From positions 1 to 50,759 of the forward strand of contig JALLOF010000009.1 in the NCBI GenBank assembly GCA_027717595.1: DNA of 50,759 bases. Reading direction: 5' to 3'. The DNA is from Nitrospinae bacterium AH_259_B05_G02_I21. GTDB taxonomy: Bacteria; JADFOP01. Shown piece after piece: positions 1 through 7,879 of the stretch (positions within the stretch are counted from its first letter, which is position 1; the number at the start of each line of letters is the position of its first letter). A program made the translations under genes and the position numbers. The notes under the pieces were generated by a model that worked only from the letters and a program-made list of their open reading frames with translations, did not search any database and was not told where the DNA came from.

Positions 1-344
1 GGCTGGCATCGGGGGAGCGGGTTCGGCTCATCGGTGTCAACGCACCAGAAACCCACCATCCAAGGATTCCCAAGGAGCCCTATGGTGACGAAGCGACTCA
101 ATGCCTTAAGGACATCCTGGCCGGCCAGATGGTGCGCTTGGAGATCGGGGTTGAGCCACGGGATAGGTACAAGCGTCTACTTGCCCATGTCTACACTAAG
201 GACGGCCTATACGTTAATGCTGAACTGCTACGGCGTGGGTGTGCCAAGCTCATGGTTATCGGAGCCAACGTTTCCCACCTATTCCAACTTGTAAAGGCTC
301 AGGAAGGGGCGAGGAAGGCGAAGGCAGGGGTATGGAGGAAATAG
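1..344 (+). CDS. Thermonuclease-like (SNase) protein, 5'-truncated
   Basis: C-terminal part of a staphylococcal-nuclease-fold (OB-fold) protein; the 5' end lies outside the window and the reading frame starts at base 3. Visible family motifs are VRLIGVNAPETHHP (the substrate-phosphate Arg and general-base Glu region) and the RDRYKRLLAHV strand carrying the second active-site Arg. The usual VNAELLRRG helix and the terminal KAKAGVW motif follow. The Asp usually found in the G-[ID]-DxPE loop is Asn here, a variant also seen in natural family members, so activity is plausible. Such proteins are usually exported calcium-dependent nucleases, but no signal peptide can be judged from this fragment. 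The stop codon is two bases before the next gene's ATG, so the two are probably co-transcribed. Confidence 0.8.
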   Translation, partial: LASGERVRLIGVNAPETHHPRIPKEPYGDEATQCLKDILAGQMVRLEIGVEPRDRYKRLLAHVYTKDGLYVNAELLRRGCAKLMVIGANVSHLFQLVKAQEGARKAKAGVWRK

Positions 345-346
345 CA

Positions 347-754
347 ATGCGCCCATCATGGCTCATATCGGTTTTCATTGTCTTCCCAGTAATATTTTTT
401 GGCTTAACGACTAATGGGATGGCCCAGGATTCCATATTGATTTGCAATTTCTACAAAGGGGCCTTTTTTGACCTCACCAAGCCGAATATCATAAATATTA
501 ACGACGATAAATTTACAGTAATATTTGCTGGACTTGACTCAAATACTCCAACCATGCGAGGAAATGTAGGAGAGGAAAAGGTGGAAATCTTACAATATGG
601 AGGGGACGTAATCTGGCTGGCAGAAAGGCCGCTTTTAGGCGGGGTAAATGTATGGACGATTTTTTTAAAGAAGAAGGTCGCACTAATGTCTAAGCAGTAT
701 TTACTTTTCGGGCAAAAGATAACGGGCTTGATGTCCATAGCGACGTGCGAATGA
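347..754 (+). CDS. Hypothetical exported protein, 135 aa
   Basis: I do not recognise the family. The ATG is preceded by GGAGG (334-338) with an 8-base spacer, inside the end of the nuclease gene, which favours this start over the longer upstream reading frame. The first 26 residues look like a Sec signal peptide: MRPSW, a long hydrophobic stretch, then TNGMAQ, with cleavage likely after A-Q or nearby. The mature part is rich in beta-forming residues. It has one Cys close to its start (SILICNF) and one as the next-to-last residue, so a disulfide is possible. Base composition is clearly more AT-rich than the surrounding genes, as is the next gene's, suggesting the pair was acquired together. 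Function unknown. Confidence 0.6.
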   Translation: MRPSWLISVFIVFPVIFFGLTTNGMAQDSILICNFYKGAFFDLTKPNIININDDKFTVIFAGLDSNTPTMRGNVGEEKVEILQYGGDVIWLAERPLLGGVNVWTIFLKKKVALMSKQYLLFGQKITGLMSIATCE

Positions 755-791
755 GTACTCGAAAAACGTTTCATATATAAAGGAGAAAACG

Positions 792-1511
792 ATGGGTGAC
801 TTGCAGACCGACGCTTTGTCACAACGCCTTAACCGCCTGGAGCGGGAGAATAGGTGGTGGAGGATACTAGGAATTGTATCTATGGCCCTGATTGGGTTAG
901 TCGTGCTTTTGAGTACAGCAAAGGGCGAGGGCAAAGAATACCCTGCCTGGCACAAAGCCATGACAATCAATAGCGTTGATAAAAATGTTCATGAGGAAAT
1001 TTGGACAAGAAGGTTTGTTATAGTTGATAAAGATGGAGTTGGTCGTGGTGGCTTCACTACAAACGACGAAAATAGCCCGCTATTCTTTTTGACCGACAAA
1101 GAGGGGAATCAACGTCTGACACTTGTAGCAAATGAAGATGGTGAAACGTCCTTATCATTCTATAATAAGGGTAAAGAATCGCCCCAAATCGAATTGAGTT
1201 TATCGCCCGATGGTTCTTCATCATTGTGGTTAACCAATAATGGCGGCATCAACATTAATGTAGATGAGAATGGTTGGCCTTCCGTTTTAATGATGAAGCT
1301 TGACGAAGGATTTTTGTTTAATGTGAGTAAAGAAAACACAGCCCTTTTTCTTAAAAAGGGGAGCATGGAGAGCCAGATTATTGTTAAACCTAATTTTTCT
1401 GGGTTTTTGTTGCGTGATGGAGAACAGCCCATGGCCTTGCTTGCAACGTCGTCAGGCGGCGCATCCCTTGTCCTCAACAAGGACGGCAAGGCCATCTGGA
1501 GCGCACCGTAG
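792..1511 (+). CDS. Membrane-anchored beta-repeat protein, 239 aa
   Basis: RBS AAAGGAG sits 7 bases before the ATG. The first ~25 residues form a short charged helix (LSQRLNRLERENRWW), probably coiled coil. One transmembrane helix follows (about 27-44, ILGIVSMALIGLVVLL), so the rest should be on the outer face of the membrane. The remaining ~190 residues are degenerate units of about 20-25 residues of the form VDKDGxxRxG, TDKEGNQRLTL, SPDGSSSLWL, ending in NKDGKAIWSAP. I recall similar proteins with repeated 'DkdGkxRaxL' strands ending in GKxIWxAP from environmental bacteria; they have no assigned function. Repeats of this kind probably stack into a beta-solenoid or sheet. The gene is AT-rich relative to the window. 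Confidence 0.65.
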   Translation: MGDLQTDALSQRLNRLERENRWWRILGIVSMALIGLVVLLSTAKGEGKEYPAWHKAMTINSVDKNVHEEIWTRRFVIVDKDGVGRGGFTTNDENSPLFFLTDKEGNQRLTLVANEDGETSLSFYNKGKESPQIELSLSPDGSSSLWLTNNGGININVDENGWPSVLMMKLDEGFLFNVSKENTALFLKKGSMESQIIVKPNFSGFLLRDGEQPMALLATSSGGASLVLNKDGKAIWSAP

Positions 1512-1592
1512 ACCTGGGCCAACCGAACAGGACAAACCTTTCATGCCCCGATGGCCGGTATATGGCCGGTATATGAGCGGGAAAGTGGCCGG

Positions 1593-2513
1593 TCATGCTC
1601 TATAACTAATTGATTTTTCAGTCTTGATTGTCCTTCTTTTTAGGTGGTACACCTTACTGCCGCGGTTGCCCACGATGGGCCCGCCCCACAGGCCCCGGCG
1701 GTTCTCACGGGCATCGGCCTCCAGCCGTCCGAATGTCGCTCGCTTGAGGGCCCCCGCGGTGTCGAGGTCGGCCTCGACGGCCCCCTGCCGAAGGAGCGCG
1801 GCGCCGACGTCCGTGCCGTCGCCCAGCGAGATGAACGTCCGAAGAGCGCCGTCTGGCGCCTTCGGTCGGGTGGAGTAGGTCAGGGAGACCGTCCGGCCCT
1901 CAACCAGGGTCGACAGGGCCCGGCGGGCCTCCCGGCCGTAGGGCTCATCTCCCCGCTCCGGGTGGTGGTAGGCCGGAGCCCTCAGCCCGGCCAGCCGGAC
2001 GATGTGACCCGAGGCAAGACGGATGCGATCACCTGCCAAAACGGCCGCAACCACGCCTTCGGCGGGCAGGTTCCCGTCAGCCTGTGTGGCGGATGTCCGG
2101 GAGACTTCGCGGCCCACTGTCGCCTTGCGGAGCGGCCCCGATGAGAAGGCCATCCACCAGACAACAAGGCCGGCGACAAGCACCACCGCCCCGGCGGCCG
2201 CCGCCCAACGCCCCCGGGACGCCTCAGGGCCCGCCAACGCCCCCTCGGCGACCTCCACCACTCCCTCGAGGCCGAGGAGATCCCAAAGCCGCCCGGGCGG
2301 CACGAGGGCCTGGACGACCGGCTCCGCGGGCTTGACCCGAAGGACCGCCGCCCCCCACGCTTCGAGCGAGCGCGCCACGGGGTGGACGTCCTCGGCTGAG
2401 TCGAGCCGGAGTGTGACCGCCACGCCCTCGGCCGAAGGCTCCCACGGGCCCTCCGCCTCGTGGAGGGCCGCCAGCATCTGCTCGGTGAGCCCGGGTGTGA
2501 TGGTCGCAGCCAC
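1593..2513 (-). CDS. Membrane-anchored SNase-fold protein, probably inactive
   Basis: About 306 residues in three parts: an N-terminal ~90-residue alpha/beta domain, one transmembrane helix (AAAAGAVVLVAGLVVWWMAF), and a C-terminal SNase-like OB fold. The start is placed at an internal GTG because AGGAGG precedes it by 8 bases; a longer frame begins at a GTG at 2531 without an RBS. The nuclease domain keeps the fold signatures (AGDRIRL, VRLAGL, PYGREARRAL, ALLRQGAVEA). The active-site loop reads GLRAPAYHH instead of the usual G-ID-x-PE, so the metal-binding Asp and catalytic Glu are gone, and the DRYGR strand is replaced by PDGALRTF. It ends SKVYHLKR, like the start of the Zn/Ada-like tail of some nucleases, but the Cys residues are missing. 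It is probably a binding or scaffold protein at the membrane. Confidence 0.65.
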   Translation of the reverse strand: MAATITPGLTEQMLAALHEAEGPWEPSAEGVAVTLRLDSAEDVHPVARSLEAWGAAVLRVKPAEPVVQALVPPGRLWDLLGLEGVVEVAEGALAGPEASRGRWAAAAGAVVLVAGLVVWWMAFSSGPLRKATVGREVSRTSATQADGNLPAEGVVAAVLAGDRIRLASGHIVRLAGLRAPAYHHPERGDEPYGREARRALSTLVEGRTVSLTYSTRPKAPDGALRTFISLGDGTDVGAALLRQGAVEADLDTAGALKRATFGRLEADARENRRGLWGGPIVGNRGSKVYHLKRRTIKTEKSISYRA

Positions 2514-2683
2514 AGACCCCGCCTCCTGCACCGGCAGAAAGGTAGGCTACCCTTCTGAGCCCGGCGGAGTAGTTCTCGATGTACTGGGGATGTTTACATA
2601 ATCTTAACAAAACTGGAGCCTAGAGTCACGGAAAAGACGCTCCTCGAAGGGCTTTTTCCACCGCTCTCCCTGCGGGGCCTGTC

Positions 2684-2712
2684 TTTACAGAAACACCACT
2701 CTGCGGTATAGT
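2684..2712 (+). promoter_or_regulatory. Promoter of tRNA-Cys
   Basis: TTTACA and TATAGT are separated by 17 bases, a good sigma70-type match. The -10 box ends 26 bases before the mature tRNA. Confidence 0.6.
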
Positions 2713-2738
2713 CTGGGAAACATCTCAACCCCAGACAA

Positions 2739-2813
2739 GGCGGCGTAGCCAAGTGGTAAGGCAAGGGTCTGCAAAACCCTCATGCGTCGGTTCGAATCCG
2801 ACCGCCGCCTCCA
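2739..2813 (+). tRNA. tRNA-Cys (GCA)
   Basis: Full cloverleaf: acceptor GGCGGCG pairs with CGCCGCC (2803-2809). The anticodon loop CTGCAAA carries GCA, the T-loop is TTCGAAT, and the discriminator is T (U73, typical of tRNA-Cys). CCA is encoded (2811-2813). The gene stands alone after its own promoter. A partial copy of its 3' half lies 1.7 kb downstream. Confidence 0.95.
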
Positions 2814-3250
2814 TCTTTATTCCCCTGCAATCAGATCCTCTCCGTTGATGGACCTGCCGTAGTGGCAGGGAGGAGCGGTTCCTCGCCTGGGCCTCGGGGA
2901 ATTCGAGAAGCCGTGTCAGGGGCCGCACGACGGCGTTATGCTTCGGTGGTATCTGGTGGAGGGGGACGTTAAAAGGTGGAAGGGCGCTCTTTCATCCAAT
3001 GGCCGTCCAGATTCCCGGGGATGGCCGTTGAGGCCCCCTTCCGTGTGATTCCATTAACCCCATTGCCGAAGGCATCCGAGGGGCCTTCGACGAAAAAGGG
3101 CCCGTGACCGGCCGGGCGCGAGCGGAGGGCTCACCCCGGGCTCTTGCCTCCGAGGCCTCCGGGTCCTACAATTGGAGGACTGCCTAAGACGGAAAGGCTT
3201 CTCGTTCGGCTTCGTCTTTCCCCCACACCACTCTTGCCGTAGAGGGTTTT
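2814..3250. other. Intergenic region, tRNA-Cys to aldo/keto reductase
   Basis: No credible gene is seen. It contains a direct repeat ATGGCCGT (2999-3006 and 3021-3028) and, near its right end, a promoter for the next gene. The apparent minus-strand reading frame crossing the tRNA is an artefact. Confidence 0.5.
3144..3172 (+). promoter_or_regulatory. Candidate promoter of the aldo/keto reductase
   Basis: TTGCCT, a 17-base spacer, then TACAAT. The same TTGCC/TACAAT form with the same spacing occurs upstream of gmk in this window. Confidence 0.5.
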
Positions 3251-4342
3251 GTGCGCATAGCCACCCACGCCACGCCTGAAGGGACGGCTGCCTACCGAGA
3301 CCGGCTACGCGGCCAGGTGGCCGCCGAGCATTTCGCCGACATGGACGGTCTCGCTGCCTCCTCCATCGGCCTGGGCACGTACCTCGGCCCCCCCACCGAT
3401 GAGGGCGACGAGGCCTACTACGAGGCCATCCGCCGGGCTCTCCTTATGGGCTGCAACGTAATCGATACCGCCGTCAACTATCGCCACCAGCGAAGCGAGC
3501 GCATCATTGGCCGGGCCCTGGCCGACGCCGTGGCCGCCGGGGAGGTGGCGCGGGAGGGGGTCCTGGTGTGCACCAAGGGTGGATTCATCGCCTTTGACGG
3601 CTCCCAGCCTTCCAACCCGCCGGCCTGGTTCGAGGAGACTTTCCTCATCCCGGGCATCTGCACGCCCCAGGATGTGGTGGCGGGATGCCACGTTATGACG
3701 CCTCGCTACGTGCGACACCAGCTCGAGGTCAGCCTCGCCAACCTCGGGCTTGAGTGCGTGGACGTCTACTACCTCCACAACCCTGAGACCCAGCTCGAGG
3801 AGGTAAGCGGCCAGGAGTTCAACCAGCGGGTGGCCGACGTCTTCGAGGCGTTGGAGGAGACGGTGTCGGAGGGCAAGGTGCGCTGGTACGGCATGGCGAC
3901 CTGGTCGGGGTTCCGGGTGCCTCCCGAAGCGCACGGACACCTCCCGCTCAGCGAGATGGTGGACATCGCCCGAGCGGTCGCCGGGGAGGATCACCATTTC
4001 CGGGCCATTCAGCTTCCCTACAACCTGAAGATGACGGAGGCCTTCAGCGCGGAGACCCAGAACGTGGGCCAAGACACCGTCAGTCCTCTCCGAGCGGCCA
4101 GCGAATACGGCTTGGCCACCTTTGCCAGCGCCAGCCTCATGCAGGCCCAGCTGGCGAGCGACCTTCCCCCCCGTATCGCGGAGGCGTTTGACGGTCTGGC
4201 CACCGACGCTCAGCGGGCCATCCAGTACGTCCGCTCCACGCCCGACCTCGATGTGGCCCTGGTGGGGATGAGTTCCGTGGCCCATGTGGAGGAGAACCTG
4301 GCCCTGGCCACCATCCCCCCTGCTCCGTCGTCCATCTTCTAG
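3251..4342 (+). CDS. Aldo/keto reductase
   Basis: A 363-residue NAD(P)H-dependent oxidoreductase of the (beta/alpha)8 aldo/keto reductase superfamily, cytoplasmic. The catalytic tetrad is complete: Asp72 and Tyr77 (IDTAVNY), Lys109 (VCTKGG) and His176 (YYLHNPE). The cofactor-phosphate region near the C-terminus (VALVGMSSVAHVEENL) is also typical. It is somewhat longer than the usual 280-340 residues because of an insert around residues 113-145 (GSQPSNPPAWFEETFLIPG). The start is GTG; no strong Shine-Dalgarno sequence is visible, so an alternative start is possible. It stands alone behind its own promoter. The physiological substrate cannot be told from sequence. Confidence 0.9.
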   Translation: MRIATHATPEGTAAYRDRLRGQVAAEHFADMDGLAASSIGLGTYLGPPTDEGDEAYYEAIRRALLMGCNVIDTAVNYRHQRSERIIGRALADAVAAGEVAREGVLVCTKGGFIAFDGSQPSNPPAWFEETFLIPGICTPQDVVAGCHVMTPRYVRHQLEVSLANLGLECVDVYYLHNPETQLEEVSGQEFNQRVADVFEALEETVSEGKVRWYGMATWSGFRVPPEAHGHLPLSEMVDIARAVAGEDHHFRAIQLPYNLKMTEAFSAETQNVGQDTVSPLRAASEYGLATFASASLMQAQLASDLPPRIAEAFDGLATDAQRAIQYVRSTPDLDVALVGMSSVAHVEENLALATIPPAPSSIF

Positions 4343-4389
4343 GGGGACAAAGAGGGTCGGCCCCCCGCCTCGGTGTCCCTAGTCCCCCT
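4341..4389 (+). terminator. Possible terminator hairpin after the aldo/keto reductase
   Basis: AGGGGGAC (overlapping the stop codon) pairs perfectly with GTCCCCCT at 4382-4389 across a 33-base loop, and an inner GGGACA/TGTCCC pairing is possible. There is no T-run, so termination is uncertain. Confidence 0.3.
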
Positions 4390-4455
4390 CAGGGTGTGCG
4401 GCTCAGGGGATCACGACGACGGCTGTCTCGTCGCAGCCCGCCCTTTTGGATTCTT

Positions 4456-4500
4456 GTCTGCAAAACCCTCATCAGCGGATTCGACTCCCTGGAGCGCCCA
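4456..4500 (+). pseudogene. tRNA-Cys 3'-half relic
   Basis: The 17 bases 4456-4472 (GTCTGCAAAACCCTCAT) are identical to the anticodon arm and following bases of the intact tRNA-Cys (2767-2783). A degraded T-arm (GGATTCGACTCCC) and a CGCCCA end follow. No matching 5' half or acceptor partner is upstream, so this is not a functional tRNA. Partial tRNA copies of this kind are often left by integrative elements that use a tRNA gene as attachment site. Confidence 0.6.
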
Positions 4501-4549
4501 TGGAACGTCCCGAAAAATGGCGCAACTGCGCCGATAGTTTTCCCTTGCG

Positions 4550-4578
4550 TTGACACCCCGATTTAGGTATCGTAGATC
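4550..4578 (+). promoter_or_regulatory. Candidate promoter of B12/radical SAM gene 1
   Basis: A consensus TTGACA is followed after 17 bases by TAGATC, a weak -10 box. It lies 100 bases before the ATG. Confidence 0.4.
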
Positions 4579-4677
4579 GTAGGGGGGAAACTCGGTCTCC
4601 AGGCAACCCACTTTAACCGCGGGCGCCTATGACGATATAAGACGACACCGAACCCGACGCAGACAAAGAGGTCCCCC

Positions 4678-6153
4678 ATGTCGACTCGACCACATCTCGT
4701 CCTCATCAACCCTTCCCCTCCGAACGCCGTGGGCTACGGCGGGTCGGAAGCCACGCGATATCCCCCTCTGGCACTCGGTGTCCTGGCGGCGATGACCCCG
4801 CCGGACTGGCGGGTCACACTGCTGGATGAGGCCGCCGAGCCGCTCAGGGACGTGCCCGACGCCGACGCGGTCGGCATCACGTGCTTTACCACCTCCGTCG
4901 CCACACGGGCCTACGAGATTGCTGAGGCGTGGAGCCAACGTGGGGTTCCCGTCATCATAGGCGGGAATCATCCCTCCATGCTGCCCGACGAGGCGCTGAA
5001 GTACGCCACGAGCGTCGTCACAGGCGAGGCCGAGACGGTCTGGCCCCAGGTGCTGGCCGACCTCGAAGCCGGCTCCCTCCAGCCTCGATACACCGGGGGC
5101 CTGGCTCCCATCGAGACGTGGGTATCTCCCCGTCGCGACCTCTTCCACCCGAGCTACCTCCTGGCCCCCGTCCAGACCACGAGGGGCTGCCCCTTCGATT
5201 GCGAGTTTTGCTCCGTGCCCCAGTTCAACGGCCGGGCCCTCAGGATGAGGCCCGTCGAGGATGTGCTGGACGAGATCGCCTCGATCCGGAATAAGCTCAT
5301 CTTCTTCGTGGACGACAACCTCATCGGCTACGGCAAGCGAGCCCGAGAGCGCACGAAGCTGTTCTTCGAGGGGATGATCCGCCGACGCTTCAATAAGCTG
5401 TGGTGGACCCAGTGCTCGATCAACGTGGCCGACGACGAGGAGGTCCTGCGCTTAGCCGCCCGGGCCGGCTGCCGGCTTATCTTCATCGGCTTTGAATCGG
5501 CGATGGAAGACGCGGTGCAGGGGCTGACCAAGAACCGCAAGGCCAAGGAGGTGCTGGAGACTTACCGGCGGGCGGTGGACACCATCCACCGCCACGGCAT
5601 CGCGGTGCTGGGCTCGTTCATCTTCGGCCTCGACGAGGAGGGGCCCTCGGTCTTCGAGGCCACGGCGCGGTTCATCCTGGAGGCCGGGATCGACGTGGCC
5701 CAAATCACCCTCCTCACCCCGCTGCCGGGCACGGCCCTCTGGGACCGCCTCGAGGACGAGGGGCGCATGCTCTATAGGAACTTCCCCGACGACTGGAGGC
5801 ACTTCGACTTCCAGCACGTGACAATCGTCCCGAAGGGCAAGACGGTGGGAGACCTCTACAGGGGGGTCATCGACTGCGACGCCCTCCTCTACGACGGGGG
5901 GGCCCTCCACCGGCGGGCCTTAAAAACTCTCGTGGCCACCCGCAAGCCCATATCGGCCATATGGTCGTGGAAGTCCAACCAGGCGATGGCCAAGTCCGTC
6001 CGCGCGGCGACACCCGAGCGCCACCGACTAAGCCGCCTGACGGCCCAGTGTGAACCCGCACTTAAGGCACACGGCGCCTCGGACGATAAAGCCGCCGCGT
6101 GCGGAGCAGGCCCAGAACGTCATCGGCTCGTTCTCGGAGATGCCACCGGATAG
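4678..6153 (+). CDS. B12-binding-domain radical SAM protein
   Basis: A 491-residue class-B-like radical SAM enzyme. Residues ~1-145 form a Rossmann-type cobalamin-binding domain (LVLINPSPP, VGITCFTTS, VIIGGNHPS, VVTGEAE). The DxHxxG motif that supplies a lower-axial His is not seen, as is common in this class. The radical SAM barrel follows, with the 4Fe-4S motif C171-x3-C175-x2-C178 in TTRGCPFDCEFCSV. FFVDDN, FIGFES and GSFIFGLDEEG are further family motifs. Members methylate unactivated carbons or rearrange substrates in lipid, hopanoid, antibiotic or cofactor pathways; the substrate here is unknown. It is monocistronic with no biosynthetic neighbours. The last ~40 residues look unconserved. 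A second enzyme of the same class is at 27.5 kb. Confidence 0.9.
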   Translation: MSTRPHLVLINPSPPNAVGYGGSEATRYPPLALGVLAAMTPPDWRVTLLDEAAEPLRDVPDADAVGITCFTTSVATRAYEIAEAWSQRGVPVIIGGNHPSMLPDEALKYATSVVTGEAETVWPQVLADLEAGSLQPRYTGGLAPIETWVSPRRDLFHPSYLLAPVQTTRGCPFDCEFCSVPQFNGRALRMRPVEDVLDEIASIRNKLIFFVDDNLIGYGKRARERTKLFFEGMIRRRFNKLWWTQCSINVADDEEVLRLAARAGCRLIFIGFESAMEDAVQGLTKNRKAKEVLETYRRAVDTIHRHGIAVLGSFIFGLDEEGPSVFEATARFILEAGIDVAQITLLTPLPGTALWDRLEDEGRMLYRNFPDDWRHFDFQHVTIVPKGKTVGDLYRGVIDCDALLYDGGALHRRALKTLVATRKPISAIWSWKSNQAMAKSVRAATPERHRLSRLTAQCEPALKAHGASDDKAAACGAGPERHRLVLGDATG

Positions 6154-6282
6154 GCGTCCCAAGGATATCCTTCCGTTCGCCCTCAAACCATGGTATCCTT
6201 CCACGCGCGGGATTGTGGAATTTCAAAGAACATTCGTCACCCTCTTTCGCTGAGCCCATCCGGCTAAGGAACACGCGAGCCC

Positions 6283-7329
6283 ATGGCGGATCAAACCCAC
6301 GGCGGGCACGGCCAAGACCCCTTAGAGGTAGACCGCCTGCTGACAGAGCTCGAGTCGCTACACGCCTTACTAGAAGAACATAAACGCCCTATGGCGATAC
6401 TGTTCACCGACCTGAAGGGATCGACGGCGATCTTCGGCGAGCGGAGCGACATCGATGGGGTGTTGGTCATCCAACGCACCGAAGCCTTAATTCGCCCTAT
6501 CGTCGGCAACTACGGCGGGACGGTCATCAAGACCATCGGCGACGCCGTCATGGCCTCCTTCCCCTCGGCCACCGAAGCCGTGGAGGCGGCCATCGCCATC
6601 CAACGCACCCTGGAGAGCGATAATCGCGAGCGCACGGCGGAAGACCGGCTCGTGCTTCGGATCGGGATCAACGCCGGCAAGGGCTTGATCAAGGCCGCGG
6701 ACGTCTACGGGCAGGTCGTCAATATCGCCGCCAAGCTGCAGGGCGCTGCAGAGGGCGATCAGATTTTGATCTCCAAGACGATGTTCCAGGCCTTAAGCGA
6801 CGAGCTGACCCAAAGGGCCGAACCGCGGGGAACGTTGGAGGTCGCCGGGTTGACCCAGCCCCTCGAGGTGTACGACGTCCACTGGCAAGAAGGCGACCGA
6901 CGGCCGGCGCCGGAGAAGCTCGCGGCCCCAAGCGAGCCACACCTCATCACCATGGCGGGGGAAAACACCCTGACCCAGCGGCTCCTCGGGGGCCGGACGA
7001 TCGAGGTCTCGTCGTTTCCCTTTCGGGTCGGCCGAAACCCACTGCAAGAGGCGGGGCGAGCTGAGAAGCACCCCCCGTCAAAAATCCCCACGAACGACCT
7101 CTACTTATACGACTCACCTCCGTACAGGATCTCCCGCGAGCACTTCCAAATCGAGGTCCACGACGGAAAGTACGTCGTGCGGGACCGCGCGAGCAGGCTC
7201 GGGCTGATCGTCAACGGCCGGGGCATCGGCGGGGACCACCCCGAGTCCAAGCAAACGCTGGTCAAAGGGGTGAACCTGCTAGTCGTGGGCGACGCCGACT
7301 CCCCCTACCGGTTCCTCATAACGGCGTGA
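6283..7329 (+). CDS. Class III nucleotide cyclase with C-terminal FHA domain
   Basis: A 348-residue soluble protein. A short N-terminal coiled coil (LEVDRLLTELESLHALLEE) leads into a class III cyclase catalytic domain (~35-200). Both metal-binding Asp are present, D43 in FTDLKGST and D87 in TIGDAVMA. The substrate-contact Lys83 and Asp140 and the transition-state Asn147 are also present. The usual Arg of the NxAAR motif is Lys151 (NIAAKLQ). The C-terminus is an FHA phosphothreonine-binding domain (~235-348) with FRVGRNP, RISREHFQI and VNGRGIGG, carrying an insert between the first strands. The order cyclase-then-FHA is unusual; FHA is more often N-terminal. The protein probably couples Ser/Thr-kinase signalling to cAMP or cGMP production, if the Lys variant is active. 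A possible promoter is TTCCGT-N17-TATCCT at 6172-6200. Confidence 0.85.
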   Translation: MADQTHGGHGQDPLEVDRLLTELESLHALLEEHKRPMAILFTDLKGSTAIFGERSDIDGVLVIQRTEALIRPIVGNYGGTVIKTIGDAVMASFPSATEAVEAAIAIQRTLESDNRERTAEDRLVLRIGINAGKGLIKAADVYGQVVNIAAKLQGAAEGDQILISKTMFQALSDELTQRAEPRGTLEVAGLTQPLEVYDVHWQEGDRRPAPEKLAAPSEPHLITMAGENTLTQRLLGGRTIEVSSFPFRVGRNPLQEAGRAEKHPPSKIPTNDLYLYDSPPYRISREHFQIEVHDGKYVVRDRASRLGLIVNGRGIGGDHPESKQTLVKGVNLLVVGDADSPYRFLITA

Positions 7330-7346
7330 CCCGTCGAAGGGCCACC

Positions 7347-7745
7347 TCACAGCGTTTTCTTAAGCTTCAGGGCGACAGAATTGATGCAGTAGCGCAGGTT
7401 CGTCGGCGGGGGACCATCGTCGAAGACGTGTCCGAGGTGGGCGTCACAGGCGGAGCATAGGATTTCGACCCGCCGCATGAAATGGCTGTGGTCGTCCTCG
7501 GTCCGGATGTTCTCCGGCGAGATGGGGGTCCAGAAGCTCGGCCACCCGGTGCCGGATTCGAACTTCGCCTCGGAGCTGAACAGCTCGTTGCCGCAGCAGA
7601 CGCACGCGTAGGTCCCTTCGTCCTTGCAGTCTACGTACTCGCCCGAGAACGGCCGCTCTGTGCCTTTGTTGCGACAGACCTCGATCTGCTCGGGCGTGAG
7701 CAGTCGCTGCCACTCCTCGTCGGACTTGACCATCTTTTCCTTCAT
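7347..7745 (-). CDS. msrB: Peptide-methionine (R)-S-oxide reductase MsrB
   Basis: Repairs the R-diastereomer of methionine sulfoxide in proteins, with thioredoxin as reductant. About 132 residues from the chosen ATG. Conserved features are CVCCGNELF and CSACDAHLGHVF (the two CxxC pairs that bind structural zinc), SGTGWPSFW, and the catalytic Cys in RYCINSVAL. The frame is open back to a GTG at 7802. A perfect -10 box (TATAAT, complement of 7811-7816) would start transcription at about 7804, leaving no leader for that GTG, so the inner ATG with GAGG upstream is preferred. It is divergent from the next gene, and no msrA is seen nearby. Confidence 0.93.
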   Translation of the reverse strand: MKEKMVKSDEEWQRLLTPEQIEVCRNKGTERPFSGEYVDCKDEGTYACVCCGNELFSSEAKFESGTGWPSFWTPISPENIRTEDDHSHFMRRVEILCSACDAHLGHVFDDGPPPTNLRYCINSVALKLKKTL

Positions 7746-7879
7746 CTCTGCCTCTTCTTCGTCATGGGGCCAGACGGATCCGACAGCCCGCTTGGGCTCC
7801 ACATAATGATATTATAGGAAGCATCCTCCGATAAAGAAACACGCCTGCAGAGATTGTCATTCCCTTTGGGAGAGCACCG

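Larger units (their letters stand above)
4343..4677. other. Intergenic region with tRNA relic and promoter
   Basis: No coding gene. It holds, in order, the hairpin after the reductase, a CGACGA/TCGTCG inverted repeat (4414-4433), the partial tRNA-Cys copy, a short hairpin GGCGCA/TGCGCC (4519-4532) and the promoter of the radical SAM gene. Confidence 0.6.

Noticed and set aside
2725-2928. Minus-strand 67-codon frame containing GFEPTHEGFADPC
   Set aside because: It is the antisense of tRNA-Cys; this peptide is a well-known mis-annotation of tRNA genes.
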